Assembly (NCBI RefSeq): GCF_002892795.1
Contig: NZ_PJMC01000003.1
Location: 186,001 to 250,000, forward strand
Direction: 5' to 3'
Length of the DNA stretch: 64,000 bases
DNA from: Arthrobacter sp. AFG20
Lineage (GTDB): Bacteria > Actinomycetota > Actinomycetes > Actinomycetales > Micrococcaceae
The notes under the pieces are model-generated. The model searched no databases. It was not told the origin of the DNA and saw only the letters and a program-made list of their open reading frames with translations. This document shows positions 1 through 8,168 of the stretch, one piece after another. The position numbers were made by a program, and so were the translations under genes. Numbering within the stretch: the first letter of the stretch is position 1; the number at the start of each line of letters is the position of its first letter.

Positions 1-40
1 CGTCCTGCAGTTCAAGATCCAACAGCGGAGGGAACGCTGA
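1..40 (+). CDS. C-terminal end of a sugar ABC transporter permease (MalF-type), partial
   Basis: Only the last 12 codons lie in the window, ending in a basic tail (FKIQQRRER) and a TGA at 38-40. That stop overlaps the ATG of the next permease gene by one base (TGATG), the usual arrangement of the MalF/MalG-type permease pair in carbohydrate ABC importer operons. The identity rests on this context and the tail composition, not on a recognisable domain. Confidence 0.6.
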   Translation, partial: VLQFKIQQRRER

Positions 41-984
41 TGACCAACATGGCAGAAGACCTCAAAGCCGAGGCACGATCCGTGGGCACCAACCTGGAGG
101 CCGCGCCGGAGGGCCGCCGCTTGCCGAACCGCCCGAGTCGCTCGAACCGCTCCACGCGGGAACAGAAGGCCAGGACCACCAACGTGCTTATCTACGGCGT
201 CCTCGTCGTGCTGGTGGCGGCGCTGATGGTGCCGTTCATCTGGATGCTCTCCTCCTCACTGAAAGAGAACAACCAGGTACTCACGGTTCCCATTCAGTGG
301 ATCCCCACGGAATTCGTCTGGAGCAACTACACGGACATCTGGTCCCGGATCCCCATGCTGGGCTACCTGCAGAATTCGCTGTACCTGTCCGTGATCATCA
401 CAGTCCTGCAGGTCCTCACCGGGTCCCTGGCCGCATACGGCTTTTCCAAGGTCCGGTTCCCCGGCCGCGATGTGCTGTTCCTGGGCTACATCGGCACCAT
501 CGCCGTGCCGTGGCAGGCCTACATGGTGCCGCAGTACATCATGATGCAGCAGCTCGGCCTGACCAACAGCTTCAACGCCCTCATCCTGCTCCAGGCATTC
601 GGTGCCTTCGGCGTGTTCCTGATGCGCCAGTACTACATGACCATCCCCGATGAGCTCTGCGAGGCGGCCCGGATCGACGGACTCAGTGAGTACGGCATCT
701 GGGCGCGGATAATCCTGCCGCTGTCCAAGCCGGCCCTGGCCAGCCTGGCACTGCTGACCTTCGTCAACACGTGGAACGACTACATGGGCCCGTTCATCTA
801 CCTCACCAGCAACCGCCTCTGGACGGTCCAGCTGGGCCTGCGCTCCTTCGTCGGCCAGTTCGACGCCGAGTACGCCATGATCATGACCGGCTCCGTCATC
901 TCGGTGGTGCCCATCCTCATCATCTTCCTCCTCGGCCAGCGCTACTTCATCCAGGGCATCGCGACGAGCGGAATGAAGGGATGA
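40..984 (+). CDS. Carbohydrate ABC transporter permease (MalG family)
   Basis: This 314-residue protein is an inner-membrane permease subunit of a binding-protein-dependent sugar importer. About 45 N-terminal residues are polar and basic, followed by six hydrophobic segments (first one near residues 48-70). The cytoplasmic EAA loop that contacts the ATPase is clear at E208-A-A-R-I-D-G, followed by the ILPLSKPAL segment typical of MalG-type permeases. The gene is coupled to the permease upstream (TGATG) and to the DUF624 gene downstream (ATGA overlap), so it is an internal cistron of a sugar-uptake operon that begins outside the window. The sugar cannot be inferred. The long N-terminal extension is slightly unusual but common in actinobacterial members. 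Confidence 0.93.
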   Translation: MTNMAEDLKAEARSVGTNLEAAPEGRRLPNRPSRSNRSTREQKARTTNVLIYGVLVVLVAALMVPFIWMLSSSLKENNQVLTVPIQWIPTEFVWSNYTDIWSRIPMLGYLQNSLYLSVIITVLQVLTGSLAAYGFSKVRFPGRDVLFLGYIGTIAVPWQAYMVPQYIMMQQLGLTNSFNALILLQAFGAFGVFLMRQYYMTIPDELCEAARIDGLSEYGIWARIILPLSKPALASLALLTFVNTWNDYMGPFIYLTSNRLWTVQLGLRSFVGQFDAEYAMIMTGSVISVVPILIIFLLGQRYFIQGIATSGMKG

Positions 985-1697
985 CTTCGGTGCGGGAGCC
1001 GCTGCGGCGCAGGTGGACCGGACCGGGATTCGAGACCTTCGGGACCGTCTTCGGCTTCGTCTACACGTTCCTGGCAGGCAACTTCCTGCTGGCGGCGGCC
1101 AACGCCCCGCTGCTGGTGGTGCTGGCGCTGGTCGAGGACCCGCTCGCCGCCTGGCCGTTCTTCCTGGCACTGTCCCTCACCATCGTCCCGTCCCTCGCCG
1201 GAGCATTCAGCGCTTTTCAGGCTCTTGGTGCCGACGGCACGGCAGTGAAGCCGGTATCGGCGTTCCTCCGTGGCTATAAGCGTTCCTTCCGCCGCACGGC
1301 GCCGCTTGGGCTGGGCGCGACGGCGGTGCTCATGTTCCTCTTTCTGGACCTGACCATCGTGCAATTCATGCCTGCGGCAGCCGTCCTGGTGCCGCTCATC
1401 GTCATCGCGGCCGCCGCGGCGGTGTGCATCACGGTGACCGTCACGGCCGGTCTGGTGCTCCTGCCGGGGGCGCGGCTCAAGAGCCTTGCGAAAGCCGCCG
1501 TCTACATCTGCGTACGGAGCTGGTACCTCAGCCTGGCACTACTTGCCCTGACCGCAATCATTCTCGGGGCAGTACTCGTCCAGCCCGTGCTGGGTGTGGC
1601 CCTGGCGCCTGCACCCCTTCTCTTCATTATTTGGAGCAACACGTCCTGGGCATACTCCGCGGCGCTGAGGCATGAGGACCCGAACAACCCCCTCTAG
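981..1697 (+). CDS. DUF624 (YesL-like) membrane protein
   Basis: The 238-residue protein starts at an ATG that overlaps the permease stop (ATGA), so the genes are translationally coupled. It has about five hydrophobic segments and the arrangement of DUF624/YesL proteins: an N-terminal amphipathic stretch, a first membrane segment with an FLAGNFLL-like core, and a charged loop carrying a GYKRSFRR-type sequence near the middle. Members of this family are regularly found inside sugar ABC importer operons, where their role is unknown. I infer an accessory role in the same uptake system. A dispersed inverted repeat begins 3 bases after the stop. Confidence 0.8.
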   Translation: MTSVREPLRRRWTGPGFETFGTVFGFVYTFLAGNFLLAAANAPLLVVLALVEDPLAAWPFFLALSLTIVPSLAGAFSAFQALGADGTAVKPVSAFLRGYKRSFRRTAPLGLGATAVLMFLFLDLTIVQFMPAAAVLVPLIVIAAAAAVCITVTVTAGLVLLPGARLKSLAKAAVYICVRSWYLSLALLALTAIILGAVLVQPVLGVALAPAPLLFIIWSNTSWAYSAALRHEDPNNPL

Positions 1698-1699
1698 CG

Positions 1700-1762
1700 G
1701 AGTTTTTGTCCAGATAATGGCCCCTGACACCCCTGCAGCGTGCATTATCTGGACAAAAACTC
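1700..1762. repeat. Dispersed inverted repeat, copy 1
   Basis: Two perfect 20-base arms (GAGTTTTTGTCCAGATAATG at 1700-1719 and its reverse complement at 1743-1762) flank a 23-base loop. The element sits between two convergent genes and could act as a bidirectional terminator here, since the arm ends supply a T or A run. The same arms occur at 11274-11336 with an unrelated loop and in a divergent context, so it is a repeated element rather than a one-off terminator. Confidence 0.85.
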
Positions 1763-1773
1763 GGCAGCAACGC

Positions 1774-3129
1774 CTAGCCGGCGTTCAGGGACTCCGGCTC
1801 GCTGACGCCGTCGGCCTCCGTCACCGACGATGACCCAGTGCGCGCCAGTACCAGCTTCAAGACCAGCAGCGTTCCGGTGGCCACCAGCGCGGCCAGGGCA
1901 AAGATGCCGAAACCCCAACCCTGGTTGCCGGCAGCGAACAGCTGTCCGCCCATCCACGGGCCGAAGACCGCCCCGAAGCGCCCGATTCCCGTGGTCCAGC
2001 CGATGGCTGTGGCGCGGCTCGCTGTGGGGTAGACGTGGGCGACGGCTGCGTACACCATGGTCTGCGCGCTGAACAGGAACACCCCGGCCGCGAACACCAG
2101 GACATACGTGGCAATCAGGGGCAGATGCGCCCCGAGGGAGTAGACGGCGGCCGCGGTCAGGGCGAACCAGATGATCGCCACGCGCACCGGGCCGAACCTG
2201 TCGGCGATCCGACCGGCAATGAACATGCCCGCGATGCCGCCGCCGTTGATCACCAGCAGGAAGGCCAGCGCGGAGCCGAGGTTGTAACCTTCCGACCGCA
2301 TCAGCGCAGGCAGCCACGTGCTCACGCCGTAGACCAGCAGCAGTCCGGCGAAGGAGGTCAACCAGAACAGCGTGTTGATCCGCCAGCGGTCGCGGCTGAA
2401 GAGCTGGGCCAGGGCAGCCTTCCGGTCGGAGGCGGCAGCGGCCTCCCCGGCAGCAGGAATCGCGAGTCCATACCGTTGCGAGAGGCGCTCGGCTGCTGCG
2501 GTGCGGCCCTTGGCCATCAGGAAGGCCATCGATTCGGGCATGAAGCGCGCCACGAGCGGGACCGCGACGAACAGCGGAACCACGCCGATGAGGAACACCG
2601 TCCGCCAGCCGAAGTCCTCGAGCAGCCAGATCCCGAGCGTTGAAGCAGCGATACCGCCGGCGTGGTGTGCGGTCATGAGGACACCAATCAGCAGGTTCCG
2701 GCGACCTTCTGGCGCGTACTCGGCGACGAGCGCGATCGCCGTCGGCAGCAGCCCGCCCAGCCCCAGTCCGGCAACCAGACGGGCCGCGCCGAACAGGGTC
2801 ACATCCGGAGCGACGGCGCAAAGACCTGAGGCGACGGAGAAGAGCGCGCAGCAGAGCAGGAGAACCCTCTTGCGGCCGATCCGGTCCGTAGCCATGCCGG
2901 CGGAGAGCGCCCCGAGCAGCATCCCGAAGGTGGCGACACTGCCGACGTCGCCCGCTTTCGCCGCAGACAGACCGAAAGCCTTGTCGGCGAGCATGTCCGG
3001 CAGCGCGGCGCCGTAAACGAAGAGGTCCAGGCCGTCGAAGAAAACGAGCAGCCAGCAGAGGGCGACGACTGCTGCCGCCACCCTGGCCGATGACCGGGTC
3101 CGGTCAGTGAGAACTTCAGGAAGCATCAT
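1774..3129 (-). CDS. MFS transporter, aromatic acid:H+ symporter type
   Basis: A 451-residue, twelve-segment major facilitator. The first membrane segment carries the LVFFDGLDLFVYGAALP sequence typical of the aromatic acid:H+ symporter (AAHS) family (PcaK, BenK, GalT relatives), and the loop between segments 2 and 3 has the MFS motif as ATDRIGRKRVLLL. I start it at the ATG at 3129, preceded by AAAGGG at suitable spacing; the open frame continues 38 codons upstream without a good ribosome site. Upstream lies a palindrome (3208-3219) shared with the neighbouring GntR gene and the ring-cleavage operon, so it probably imports the aromatic acid degraded by the genes at 4160-8110. The exact substrate is inferred, not seen. 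Confidence 0.85.
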   Translation of the reverse strand: MMLPEVLTDRTRSSARVAAAVVALCWLLVFFDGLDLFVYGAALPDMLADKAFGLSAAKAGDVGSVATFGMLLGALSAGMATDRIGRKRVLLLCCALFSVASGLCAVAPDVTLFGAARLVAGLGLGGLLPTAIALVAEYAPEGRRNLLIGVLMTAHHAGGIAASTLGIWLLEDFGWRTVFLIGVVPLFVAVPLVARFMPESMAFLMAKGRTAAAERLSQRYGLAIPAAGEAAAASDRKAALAQLFSRDRWRINTLFWLTSFAGLLLVYGVSTWLPALMRSEGYNLGSALAFLLVINGGGIAGMFIAGRIADRFGPVRVAIIWFALTAAAVYSLGAHLPLIATYVLVFAAGVFLFSAQTMVYAAVAHVYPTASRATAIGWTTGIGRFGAVFGPWMGGQLFAAGNQGWGFGIFALAALVATGTLLVLKLVLARTGSSSVTEADGVSEPESLNAG

Positions 3130-3207
3130 TGCTGCCCTTTCAAAAAAGTAGGGGAAAGCCTTGTGGCCGTCCCCACTGTAGGCGGTGACAACAATCACGT
3201 CAACTAA

Positions 3208-3219
3208 ATTGTTAGCAAT
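3208..3219. promoter_or_regulatory. Operator-like palindrome ATTGTTAGCAAT upstream of the MFS gene
   Basis: ATTGTTAGCAAT has ATTG/CAAT half-sites with a 4-base centre, as expected for a FadR-type GntR operator. The flanks ACTAA and C match those of the copy at 4070-4081. It lies 79 bases upstream of the MFS start, between that gene and the GntR gene. Confidence 0.6.
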
Positions 3220-3312
3220 CGCAGCCAGCGGGCGCGCAGGCAAGAAAAAGGCCGCATCCGGCCGCGCGTGCGGTCGAAAGCGGCCTCAATGAGGGCAGCA
3301 GGGACTGGATGG

Positions 3313-3972
3313 TCAGGGGTTGGAGGACCGGATGACGTCGGCAACGCTCTCGAGATGCACCCGCATGGCCTCCGCAGCGGCGTCGGGATCATGCGCGCAG
3401 ACGGCATCAATAATCGCGAGATGCTGCGGCAGGGACACCGCCGGGCGGCCGGGCTGGCGCGCGAGCCGGAACTGGAAGCGCACAGCCTGGCCGCGGAGCC
3501 GTTGGATCGTCGCAGCAGCCGTCTGCTGGGCGCTGATCTCGATAAGTCGCGCATGGAGCGTTTGGTTGCCCTCGGAGTAGGACTCCCTGTCGCCGCGCTC
3601 CACCGCGTCCTTCATGCTCTCCGCCAGCTGCTGAAGCTCGGCGGCCTGGTCGGCAGTGATCCGCTCGGCCGCCTTCCGGGCGCAGAGCGCCTCCAGCGCG
3701 GCACGCACCTCGGTGATTTCCACTGCCTCGTCAACAGATACCGCCCGCACCCTGGCACCGCGGTTCTGAACGCGCTCCACCAGGCCCTCGACACTCAGCT
3801 CCGATAGCGCCACCCGGACGTTCCCCCTGCTGGCCCCGTACTCGGCAGCAAGATCAGCCTCCACCAACCGCTGGTTTGGTACTAGCTCGCCATTCACGAT
3901 GGCAGTGCGCAGCAGATCAGCCAGCTCGGCGGCCGTCATAGTCCGGCCCGGCGCTCCGTCAAGGGTCTCCAC
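3313..3972 (-). CDS. GntR-family transcriptional regulator (FadR subfamily)
   Basis: This 219-residue protein has an N-terminal winged helix-turn-helix (LADLLRTAIVNGELVPNQRLVEADLAAEYGAS, read as separate segments: helix 1, PNQRL, EADLA) and an all-helical FCD ligand domain with the E-VRAALE and LH-ARLIEIS segments that carry the usual metal or ligand contacts. The frame opens further upstream, but the GTG at 3972 has the only good ribosome site (GGGAGG, 9 bases away). Starting there also leaves the palindrome at 4010-4021 in the leader, where autoregulation would place it. It stands between the aromatic acid importer and the divergent ring-cleavage operon and very likely controls both. Confidence 0.87.
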   Translation of the reverse strand: METLDGAPGRTMTAAELADLLRTAIVNGELVPNQRLVEADLAAEYGASRGNVRVALSELSVEGLVERVQNRGARVRAVSVDEAVEITEVRAALEALCARKAAERITADQAAELQQLAESMKDAVERGDRESYSEGNQTLHARLIEISAQQTAAATIQRLRGQAVRFQFRLARQPGRPAVSLPQHLAIIDAVCAHDPDAAAEAMRVHLESVADVIRSSNP

Positions 3973-4009
3973 GTGTCGCCACCTCCCGGCGGCACTGACC
4001 GGCCGCAGC

Positions 4010-4021
4010 ATTGTTAGCAAT
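4010..4021. promoter_or_regulatory. Operator-like palindrome ATTGTTAGCAAT upstream of the GntR gene
   Basis: Identical in all 12 bases to the site at 3208-3219. It lies 38 bases upstream of the GTG start chosen for the GntR gene and 60 bases from the third site at 4070-4081, a spacing that would put two sites on nearly the same face of the helix. Confidence 0.6.
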
Positions 4022-4069
4022 TTCTCTCTAGGTTAGTTCATTCCGGCAGCCAACGATTGTGTTCACTAA

Positions 4070-4081
4070 ATTGTTGACAAT
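4070..4081. promoter_or_regulatory. Operator-like palindrome ATTGTTGACAAT upstream of the ring-cleavage operon
   Basis: The half-sites ATTG and CAAT match the other two copies; only the centre differs (TTGA against TTAG). It lies 79 bases upstream of the dioxygenase ATG, the same distance at which the first copy precedes the MFS start. The flanking CACTAA also resembles the CAACTAA of the first copy. Confidence 0.6.
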
Positions 4082-4159
4082 CCCCTCGAGGAGCTGGTTC
4101 ACTCGAAGCAACGGCGTCGTTCGGCGGACGCCCCTCCCCGACCTGACGAAGGAAAGCTA

Positions 4160-5122
4160 ATGAACGACGCCTTTCATGATGTGGCGCACCTGGGCCACGT
4201 TGAACTGCTGACGCCCGAATTCGAGAAGAGCCTGTGGTTCTTCACCGATCTCCTCGCCATGGAGGAGGTGGCCCGCGACGGCGACTCCGTGTTCCTCCAC
4301 GCCTGGGATGACTACGAGCACCACACCATCAAACTCACGGCGGCCCCGACGTCGGGCATTGGCAAGGTGGCGCTGCGCGCCTCCAGCGAGGCCGCGCTGC
4401 AGCGCCGCGTGGCGGCGATCGAGGCGAGCGGGCAGGGCATCGGATGGCACGACGGCGGGCCGAGCCTTGGCCCGACATACGCGTTCACTGACCCGGACGG
4501 GCATCCGATGGACATCTACTACGAAACCGAGTGGCACGTCCCCACCGAGGAAGCCCGCCCGGCCCTGAAGAACCAGGCCTCCCGGTTTCCCGGCGTCGGC
4601 GTCAATGCCCGCCGGCTGGACCACGTGAACTTCCTGGCCGCGGACGTCACGCTCAACGGCAACTTCGCCGCAGAAGCCCTCGGCGGCCGAGCCACGGAGC
4701 AGATCCGCCTCAACAGCGGCAAGCTCGGCGCCCAGTGGTTCACCTTCACGAACAAGTCCTACGACCTGGTCTACAGCGAAGACTGGACCGGCAGCAACGG
4801 CCGGCTCCACCACATCGCCTTCGCCACCGACACCCGCGAGGACATCCTCAAGGCAGCGGACATCTTCCTGGAGAACGGCATCCACATCGAGTCCGGCCCG
4901 CACAAGCACGCCATCCAGCAGACGTTCTTCCTGTATGTCTACGAACCCGGCGGAAACCGGATCGAGTTCTGCAACTCCGGAGCCCGGATGATCCTGGCCC
5001 CGGACTGGAAGACCGTCGAGTGGACCGAAGCCGACCGGGCCAAGGGCCAGGCATGGGGCATGAAGACCATCGAGACCTTCCACACCCACGGCACCCCGCC
5101 GGTCGCCGTTCCCGCGCACTGA
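4160..5122 (+). CDS. Type I (VOC-family) extradiol ring-cleavage dioxygenase
   Basis: The 320-residue protein has the paired vicinal-oxygen-chelate architecture of catechol 2,3-dioxygenase-type enzymes: an N-terminal half (residues 8-125, HLGHVEL ... DPDGHPMDIYY) and a catalytic half (150-275). The Fe(II) ligands can be read as H155 (LDHVNF), H218 (LHHIAF) and E269 (NRIEF). It uses O2 to open an aromatic diol next to the hydroxyls. The start has GAAGGAAAG upstream. The three following genes convert 4-oxalomesaconate to pyruvate and oxaloacetate, so the likely substrate is gallate (direct product 4-oxalomesaconate) or protocatechuate. Gallate and protocatechuate 4,5-dioxygenases are normally class II LigB-type proteins, which makes this enzyme type unexpected here. 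Confidence 0.88.
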   Translation: MNDAFHDVAHLGHVELLTPEFEKSLWFFTDLLAMEEVARDGDSVFLHAWDDYEHHTIKLTAAPTSGIGKVALRASSEAALQRRVAAIEASGQGIGWHDGGPSLGPTYAFTDPDGHPMDIYYETEWHVPTEEARPALKNQASRFPGVGVNARRLDHVNFLAADVTLNGNFAAEALGGRATEQIRLNSGKLGAQWFTFTNKSYDLVYSEDWTGSNGRLHHIAFATDTREDILKAADIFLENGIHIESGPHKHAIQQTFFLYVYEPGGNRIEFCNSGARMILAPDWKTVEWTEADRAKGQAWGMKTIETFHTHGTPPVAVPAH

Positions 5123-5150
5123 CCCGCCTAGCCGCCCACAGGAGAACAAC

Positions 5151-6362
5151 GTGTCCCTTCACCCACTCACCGCACCCGCTCTGGCGGCGGGCCCACGACG
5201 GGCCGGCAGCCAACTCGCCATTCCGTGCTGGTACATGCGGGGAGGAACATCCAAGGGGCCGTTCTTCCGCGCCGAAGATCTGCCGCAGGATCCTGCCGCC
5301 CGCGACGCCATCCTCCTGGCCGCCATGGGCTCGCCGGATCCGCGGCAGATCGACGGCCTGGGCGGCGCGCATCCGCTCACCAGCAAGGCCGGGATCGTCG
5401 CCCGAAGCCAACGGCCCGGCGTCGACCTGGAATTTCTGTTCGCCCAGCTCCAGCCCCTCAGCGACACGGTGGACACCACCCCCAACTGCGGCAACATGCT
5501 TGCCGCGGTGGTGCCGTTCGCCATTGAGTCGGGCCTTTTGATCCCCGACGGCGACATCACCACCGCGCGCGTCCTCACCCTGAACACCAGCATGGTCGCC
5601 GAGATCAGCGTGCCCACACCGGTGGATGACTCGGGCCGGTACGTCGGTTACACCGGGGACGCGCGGATCGACGGCGTTCCCGGCCCCGCGGCCGCCGTCG
5701 AAATCAACTTCCTCGACACCGCCGGTTCGGTCTGCGATTCCCTGCTGCCGACGGGCAACGTCCGGGACACCGTGGACATCCCAGGGTTCGGGCCGGTGGA
5801 CGTGACCTGCATCGACAACGGCATGCCCCTGGTCATCGTCAGCGCGGCCGACCTCTACCGCACCGGCCAGGAAACCACTGCCGAGCTGAACAGGGACCGG
5901 GAGCTCAAGGACCGGCTCGAGGCCCTCCGGATCAGCTGCGGCGAGATCATGGGCCTGGGCGACGTGGCCTCGAAAAACTATCCGAAAATGACCCTGGTTT
6001 CCCCGCCGGCACACGGCGGGGCGGTCAGCACCCGCAGCTTCATCCCGCACGTCTGCCACGAGTCGATCGGCGTGCTGGCGGCGGTCACCGCCGCCACTGC
6101 CTGCGTCCTCGACGGCAGTGTTGCGGCCGCCGTCGCCACTGTCTCCGGCGGCGCATCCCGCACCATTTCCGTGGAGCATCCGGGCGGGGAATTCACCGTG
6201 AGGCTGGAACTCGACCCCAATGACCCCACCCGCGTGGCCCAGTCTGCGCTGCTGCGCACCGCCCGCCTCATCATGGCCGGGGACGTCATGGTCCCGGCAC
6301 ACCTTTGGAACCCTACGGACCCCTCTTTCCCGGCATCAGCGCCCAAGGAGCAAGAACTGTGA
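5151..6362 (+). CDS. galD: 4-oxalomesaconate tautomerase (GalD/LigU-like, PrpF family)
   Basis: A 403-residue PrpF-family isomerase. Family hallmarks are MRGGTSKG at residues 29-36 and the TPNCGNM motif with C113; the second half contains a matching ASKNYPKM/ISCGEIMG region. Within the pathway it would move the double bond of 4-oxalomesaconate to give the substrate of the hydratase encoded next. GTG start with GGAG 6 bases upstream; the N-terminus is about 20 residues longer than usual. The stop overlaps the next start (GTGA). PrpF relatives also isomerise 2-methylaconitate, but the LigJ and LigK neighbours make the aromatic role far more likely. Confidence 0.85.
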   Translation: MSLHPLTAPALAAGPRRAGSQLAIPCWYMRGGTSKGPFFRAEDLPQDPAARDAILLAAMGSPDPRQIDGLGGAHPLTSKAGIVARSQRPGVDLEFLFAQLQPLSDTVDTTPNCGNMLAAVVPFAIESGLLIPDGDITTARVLTLNTSMVAEISVPTPVDDSGRYVGYTGDARIDGVPGPAAAVEINFLDTAGSVCDSLLPTGNVRDTVDIPGFGPVDVTCIDNGMPLVIVSAADLYRTGQETTAELNRDRELKDRLEALRISCGEIMGLGDVASKNYPKMTLVSPPAHGGAVSTRSFIPHVCHESIGVLAAVTAATACVLDGSVAAAVATVSGGASRTISVEHPGGEFTVRLELDPNDPTRVAQSALLRTARLIMAGDVMVPAHLWNPTDPSFPASAPKEQEL

Positions 6363-7384
6363 TTATCGATATCCACGGCCACTACACCACGGCCCCGCCG
6401 GCACTCACCGAATGGCGCGACCGGCAGATTGCCGGCCTCGAGGACCCGTCCCTGGCCCCCCGCCGCTCGGAACTGAAGATCTCCGACGACGAACTCCGGG
6501 AAAGCATCGAGCAGAACCAGTTGCGGCTCATGGATGAGCGCGGCATCGACCTCACAGTGTTCTCGCCGCGGGCTTCCTTCATGGCCCACCACGTGGGCGG
6601 CTTCGAGACGTCCGCCGAGTGGGCCGCCATCTGCAACGAACTCTGCTACCGGGTCAGCCAGCTCTACCCCGAACGCTTCGTCCCCGCCGCCATGCTCCCG
6701 CAGTCCCCCGGCGCCGACCCCGCCAGCTGCCTTCCCGAGCTCACCCGCTGCGTCGAGGAATACGGTGCCGTCGCGCTGAACCTGAACCCGGACCCGTCCG
6801 GCGGCCACTGGACGGCGCCGCCGCTGACGGACCACTCCTGGTACCCCGTCTACGAAAAGATGGTGGAATACGACATCCCGGGCATGGTCCACGTCAGCAC
6901 CAGCATCAACCCGGCCTTCCACACCACCGGCGCGCACTACCTGAACGCCGACACCACCGCCTTCATGCAGCTGATCCAGGGCGACCTCTTCGCCGACTTT
7001 CCAGGCCTGAAGCTGGTCATCCCCCACGGCGGCGGCGCCGTGCCCTACCACTGGGGACGCTTCCGCGGCCTGGCCATGGCCCTGAAGAAGCCAGCCCTGG
7101 AGGAACACCTGCTGGGCAACGTCTTCTTCGACACCTGCGTCTACCACCAGCCCGGCATCGAGCTTCTCCTGGACGTCATCCCCACCCGGAACATCCTGTT
7201 CGCGTCCGAGATGATTGGCGCCGTCCGGGACATCGACCCCTGCACCGGCCACAACTTCGATGACACGGCACGCTACATCGAATCCGCCGGACTCAACGAG
7301 GCCGACCTCGCAGGCATCCAGGAACACAACACCCGTACCGTCTACCCCCGCCTCAACGCACTGCTCAAACAGCAGGGCCGCTAA
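6359..7384 (+). CDS. ligJ: 4-oxalomesaconate hydratase (LigJ-like amidohydrolase)
   Basis: This 341-residue amidohydrolase-superfamily protein begins M-I-I-D-I-H-G-H-Y, giving the HxH metal site at H6 and H8, with a second conserved histidine region at IPHGGGAVPYHWGR and a late acidic and aromatic block (FASEMIGAV, DPCTGHNFDDT) that is characteristic of LigJ. LigJ adds water to 4-oxalomesaconate to form 4-carboxy-4-hydroxy-2-oxoadipate. The GTG start at 6359 overlaps the galD stop and has a perfect AAGGAG at 6345-6350; an upstream in-frame ATG inside galD lacks support. Confidence 0.88.
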   Translation: MIIDIHGHYTTAPPALTEWRDRQIAGLEDPSLAPRRSELKISDDELRESIEQNQLRLMDERGIDLTVFSPRASFMAHHVGGFETSAEWAAICNELCYRVSQLYPERFVPAAMLPQSPGADPASCLPELTRCVEEYGAVALNLNPDPSGGHWTAPPLTDHSWYPVYEKMVEYDIPGMVHVSTSINPAFHTTGAHYLNADTTAFMQLIQGDLFADFPGLKLVIPHGGGAVPYHWGRFRGLAMALKKPALEEHLLGNVFFDTCVYHQPGIELLLDVIPTRNILFASEMIGAVRDIDPCTGHNFDDTARYIESAGLNEADLAGIQEHNTRTVYPRLNALLKQQGR

Positions 7385-7426
7385 CCCACGGTTTTCGCCA
7401 CCACCAATATTCAGGAGCACAGATCC

Positions 7427-8110
7427 ATGCAGGAACTCGGAGTCGTCCACCGCACCATTACCCGGGCGGACAAGGCCGACGTCAAAGCCCTCTCAGCCTT
7501 CGGCGTCAGCACCATCCACGAGGCCATGGGCAGGCTCGGCCTCATGCGCCCCTACATCCGCCCTGTCTATCCCGAGGCGAAAGTCTGCGGCACCGCCGTT
7601 ACCGTCCTCCTGCAGCCCGGCGACAACTGGATGTTGCACGTCGCCGCAGAGCAGGTACAGCCGGGCGATGTGGTGGTGGCCGCCTGCACCACCGAGTGTG
7701 AGGACGGCTTCTTCGGCGACCTGCTCGCCACGTCCCTCCGCGCCCAGGGCGCCGAAGGACTCATCATCGACGGCGGCTGCCGCGACGTGGAGACGCTGCA
7801 GGAAATGGACTTCCCCGTGTTCAGCCGCGCCATCAACTCCAAAGGCACCGTGAAGGCCACCGTAGGATCCGTCAACGTCCCCGTTGTCTGCGCCAATGCC
7901 CTCGTGAACCCCGGCGACGTGGTGATTGGCGACGTCGACGGCGTCGTCGTGGTACCTGCCGCCCGCGCGGCTGAAGTTGCCGCTGCCGCCCGCGCCCGGG
8001 AGGACAATGAAGTAGCCAAGCGCCAGCGGCTCGCCGCCGGCGAACTCGGCTTGGACATCTACTCCATGCGCGACCGTCTCACTGCCGCTGGCCTCCGGTA
8101 CATCGACTGA
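7427..8110 (+). CDS. ligK: 4-carboxy-4-hydroxy-2-oxoadipate aldolase (LigK/GalC-like)
   Basis: The 227-residue protein belongs to the HMG/CHA aldolase and RraA-like fold family. The diagnostic residues are present: GDLL (97-100) and DGGCRD (115-120), which bind the divalent metal and the pyruvate part of the substrate. It would split 4-carboxy-4-hydroxy-2-oxoadipate into pyruvate and oxaloacetate, ending the pathway. RraA regulators share the fold, but the position directly after galD and ligJ (42-base gap, good leader) argues for the aldolase. The C-terminal helix extension also fits the aldolase rather than RraA. Confidence 0.87.
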   Translation: MQELGVVHRTITRADKADVKALSAFGVSTIHEAMGRLGLMRPYIRPVYPEAKVCGTAVTVLLQPGDNWMLHVAAEQVQPGDVVVAACTTECEDGFFGDLLATSLRAQGAEGLIIDGGCRDVETLQEMDFPVFSRAINSKGTVKATVGSVNVPVVCANALVNPGDVVIGDVDGVVVVPAARAAEVAAAARAREDNEVAKRQRLAAGELGLDIYSMRDRLTAAGLRYID

Positions 8111-8168
8111 CATCCGGTTTCTCCTTGCTGTCCTCAGATGCCAGCACGGGGCCCCGGCAGAAAATTGC

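Noticed and set aside
256..1170. Long minus-strand open frame over the permease genes
   Set aside because: It is an antisense shadow of GC-rich coding sequence with Arg/Gly/Ala-rich translation and no ribosome site; many similar frames across the window were left out for the same reason.
1700..1762. Inverted repeat as ends of an insertion sequence
   Set aside because: Only 23 bases lie between the arms, with no transposase; no flanking target duplication was noticed.
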